A model generated the notes under the pieces. It was given only the letters and a program-made list of their open reading frames with translations, had not been told where the DNA came from and did no database searches. DNA of 64,000 nucleotides, from positions 310,001 through 374,000 of the forward strand of contig NZ_OY787466.1 of the NCBI RefSeq assembly GCF_963678845.1, written 5' to 3'. The stretch is from an uncultured Bacteroides sp. GTDB taxonomy: Bacteria; Bacteroidota; Bacteroidia; Bacteroidales; Bacteroidaceae. Positions 63,619 to 64,000 of the stretch are shown piece by piece (the stretch's first letter is position 1; each line of letters opens with the position of its first letter). A program made the position numbers and the translations under genes.

Positions 63619-64000
63619 TTATTTTACAGGAAAGTCTCCGGTTGGAGTATTAGTGATGGTATGAGGGTAATGAGACGGTATTTTCATGAATGGCTTTTTA
63701 TCCATTATATTAGGTTCAATAAGATCTGTATAGAATTTATAAACGATTCCATTAGTTAGCAATCCGAATTTAGCTTTCGATACATGGAAAATATCTTAAT
63801 AATTGATTGTCGTTCAAAGTTAGGTTTTGAGCCCAGTGTTTACATTCAATCAATAGGATAGGAGAACCATCTTTCATGATTGCATAATCTACTTTTTCTC
63901 CTTTTTTGGTTCCAATATCACAAGTCATTTCTGGAACTACTTCAAGAGGGTTAAAAACATCATAGCCAAGTGAATTAATAAATGGCATGATAAATGCATT
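63619..64000 (-). pseudogene. HsdR-N-domain (type I restriction R-like) gene, frameshifted and truncated; 5' end outside window
   Basis: The minus strand entering from position 64000 reads NAFIMPFINSLGYDVFNPLEV and later VDYAIMKDGSPILLIECKHW, the PD-(D/E)XK-type N-terminal domain of HsdR-like proteins common in Bacteroides (nuclease Asp in VDY, Glu-x-Lys in IECK). After LLRYF an extra base in the GG pair at 63786-63787 shifts the frame to a stop at 63770. In the +1 frame the homology continues (HVSKAKFGLLTNGIVYKFYTDL ... EPNIMDKKPF, read in two parts), then changes to unrelated residues and stops at 63619. So it carries one frameshift and has lost its 3' half. Confidence 0.8.

Overview
The window is chromosomal DNA of a member of the Bacteroidales, most likely Bacteroides or a close relative. 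The evidence is a SusC/SusD outer-membrane pair with a one-protein hybrid two-component regulator, many Sec lipoproteins with a Cys lipobox, an RNase Y, VirE-type (BT4734-like) and DUF4221-type genes, and many promoters with the Bacteroidetes -7 element TAnnTTTG instead of a TATAAT box.

Layout, left to right. 1-3.5 kb: the 5' part of a PLP-dependent sulfhydrylase gene, then a minus-strand set zapB-like/zapA/structured RNA (possible 6S RNA)/rny. 3.9-9 kb: a nucleosidase, then a lactate-use operon (lactate permease, lutA, lutB, lutC), then a tRNA-Trp. 9-13.2 kb: a small basic protein, a uracil permease, and an ammonium operon (porin remnant, P-II protein, ammonium transporter). 13.4-18 kb: a lipoprotein MsrB, a radical-SAM DNA-repair protein with its DUF4130 partner, and a secreted CocE/S15 hydrolase. 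18.2-24.3 kb: a lipoate-dependent 2-oxoacid dehydrogenase cluster (E3, lipoate ligase, E2, fused E1 alpha/beta, flavodoxin).

24.35-37.4 kb is an AT-rich accessory block. It starts at the decayed 3' end of an FKBP gene and holds a split HipB/HipS/HipT-type toxin-antitoxin module with three operators at exact 41-bp spacing, three small orphan genes, an intact vsr, a broken second vsr, a cytosine-5 DNA methyltransferase, and a tightly overlapping four-gene set: MORC/MutL-like ATPase, Z1 helicase-like ATPase, PD-(D/E)XK nuclease and AIPR protein. This is a restriction/defence island of the type predicted from MORC-ATPase comparative genomics. The methyltransferase and Vsr would mark and repair self DNA; the four-gene set would act against foreign DNA.

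37.4-41 kb: a lipoprotein gene and a solitary VirE-like primase/helicase gene flanked by several kinds of short repeat, including a tandem array with a 22-bp period bounded by 13-bp inverted repeats. 41-49.9 kb: a GH3 glycosidase, an FKBP isomerase, a TPR membrane protein, the hybrid cluster protein Hcp, and an AraC regulator followed by pirin, DoxX and a BFD-like [2Fe-2S] protein (a redox-stress set). 50-63.2 kb: a polysaccharide utilisation locus with hybrid two-component regulator, DUF4221-like lipoprotein, DUF4957/DUF5123-type surface lipoprotein, SusD and SusC. Its architecture resembles pectin loci, but no degradative enzyme of the locus lies in the window. The right edge holds a frameshifted HsdR-N-domain gene.

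No insertion sequence, CRISPR array, integrase or rRNA was found.
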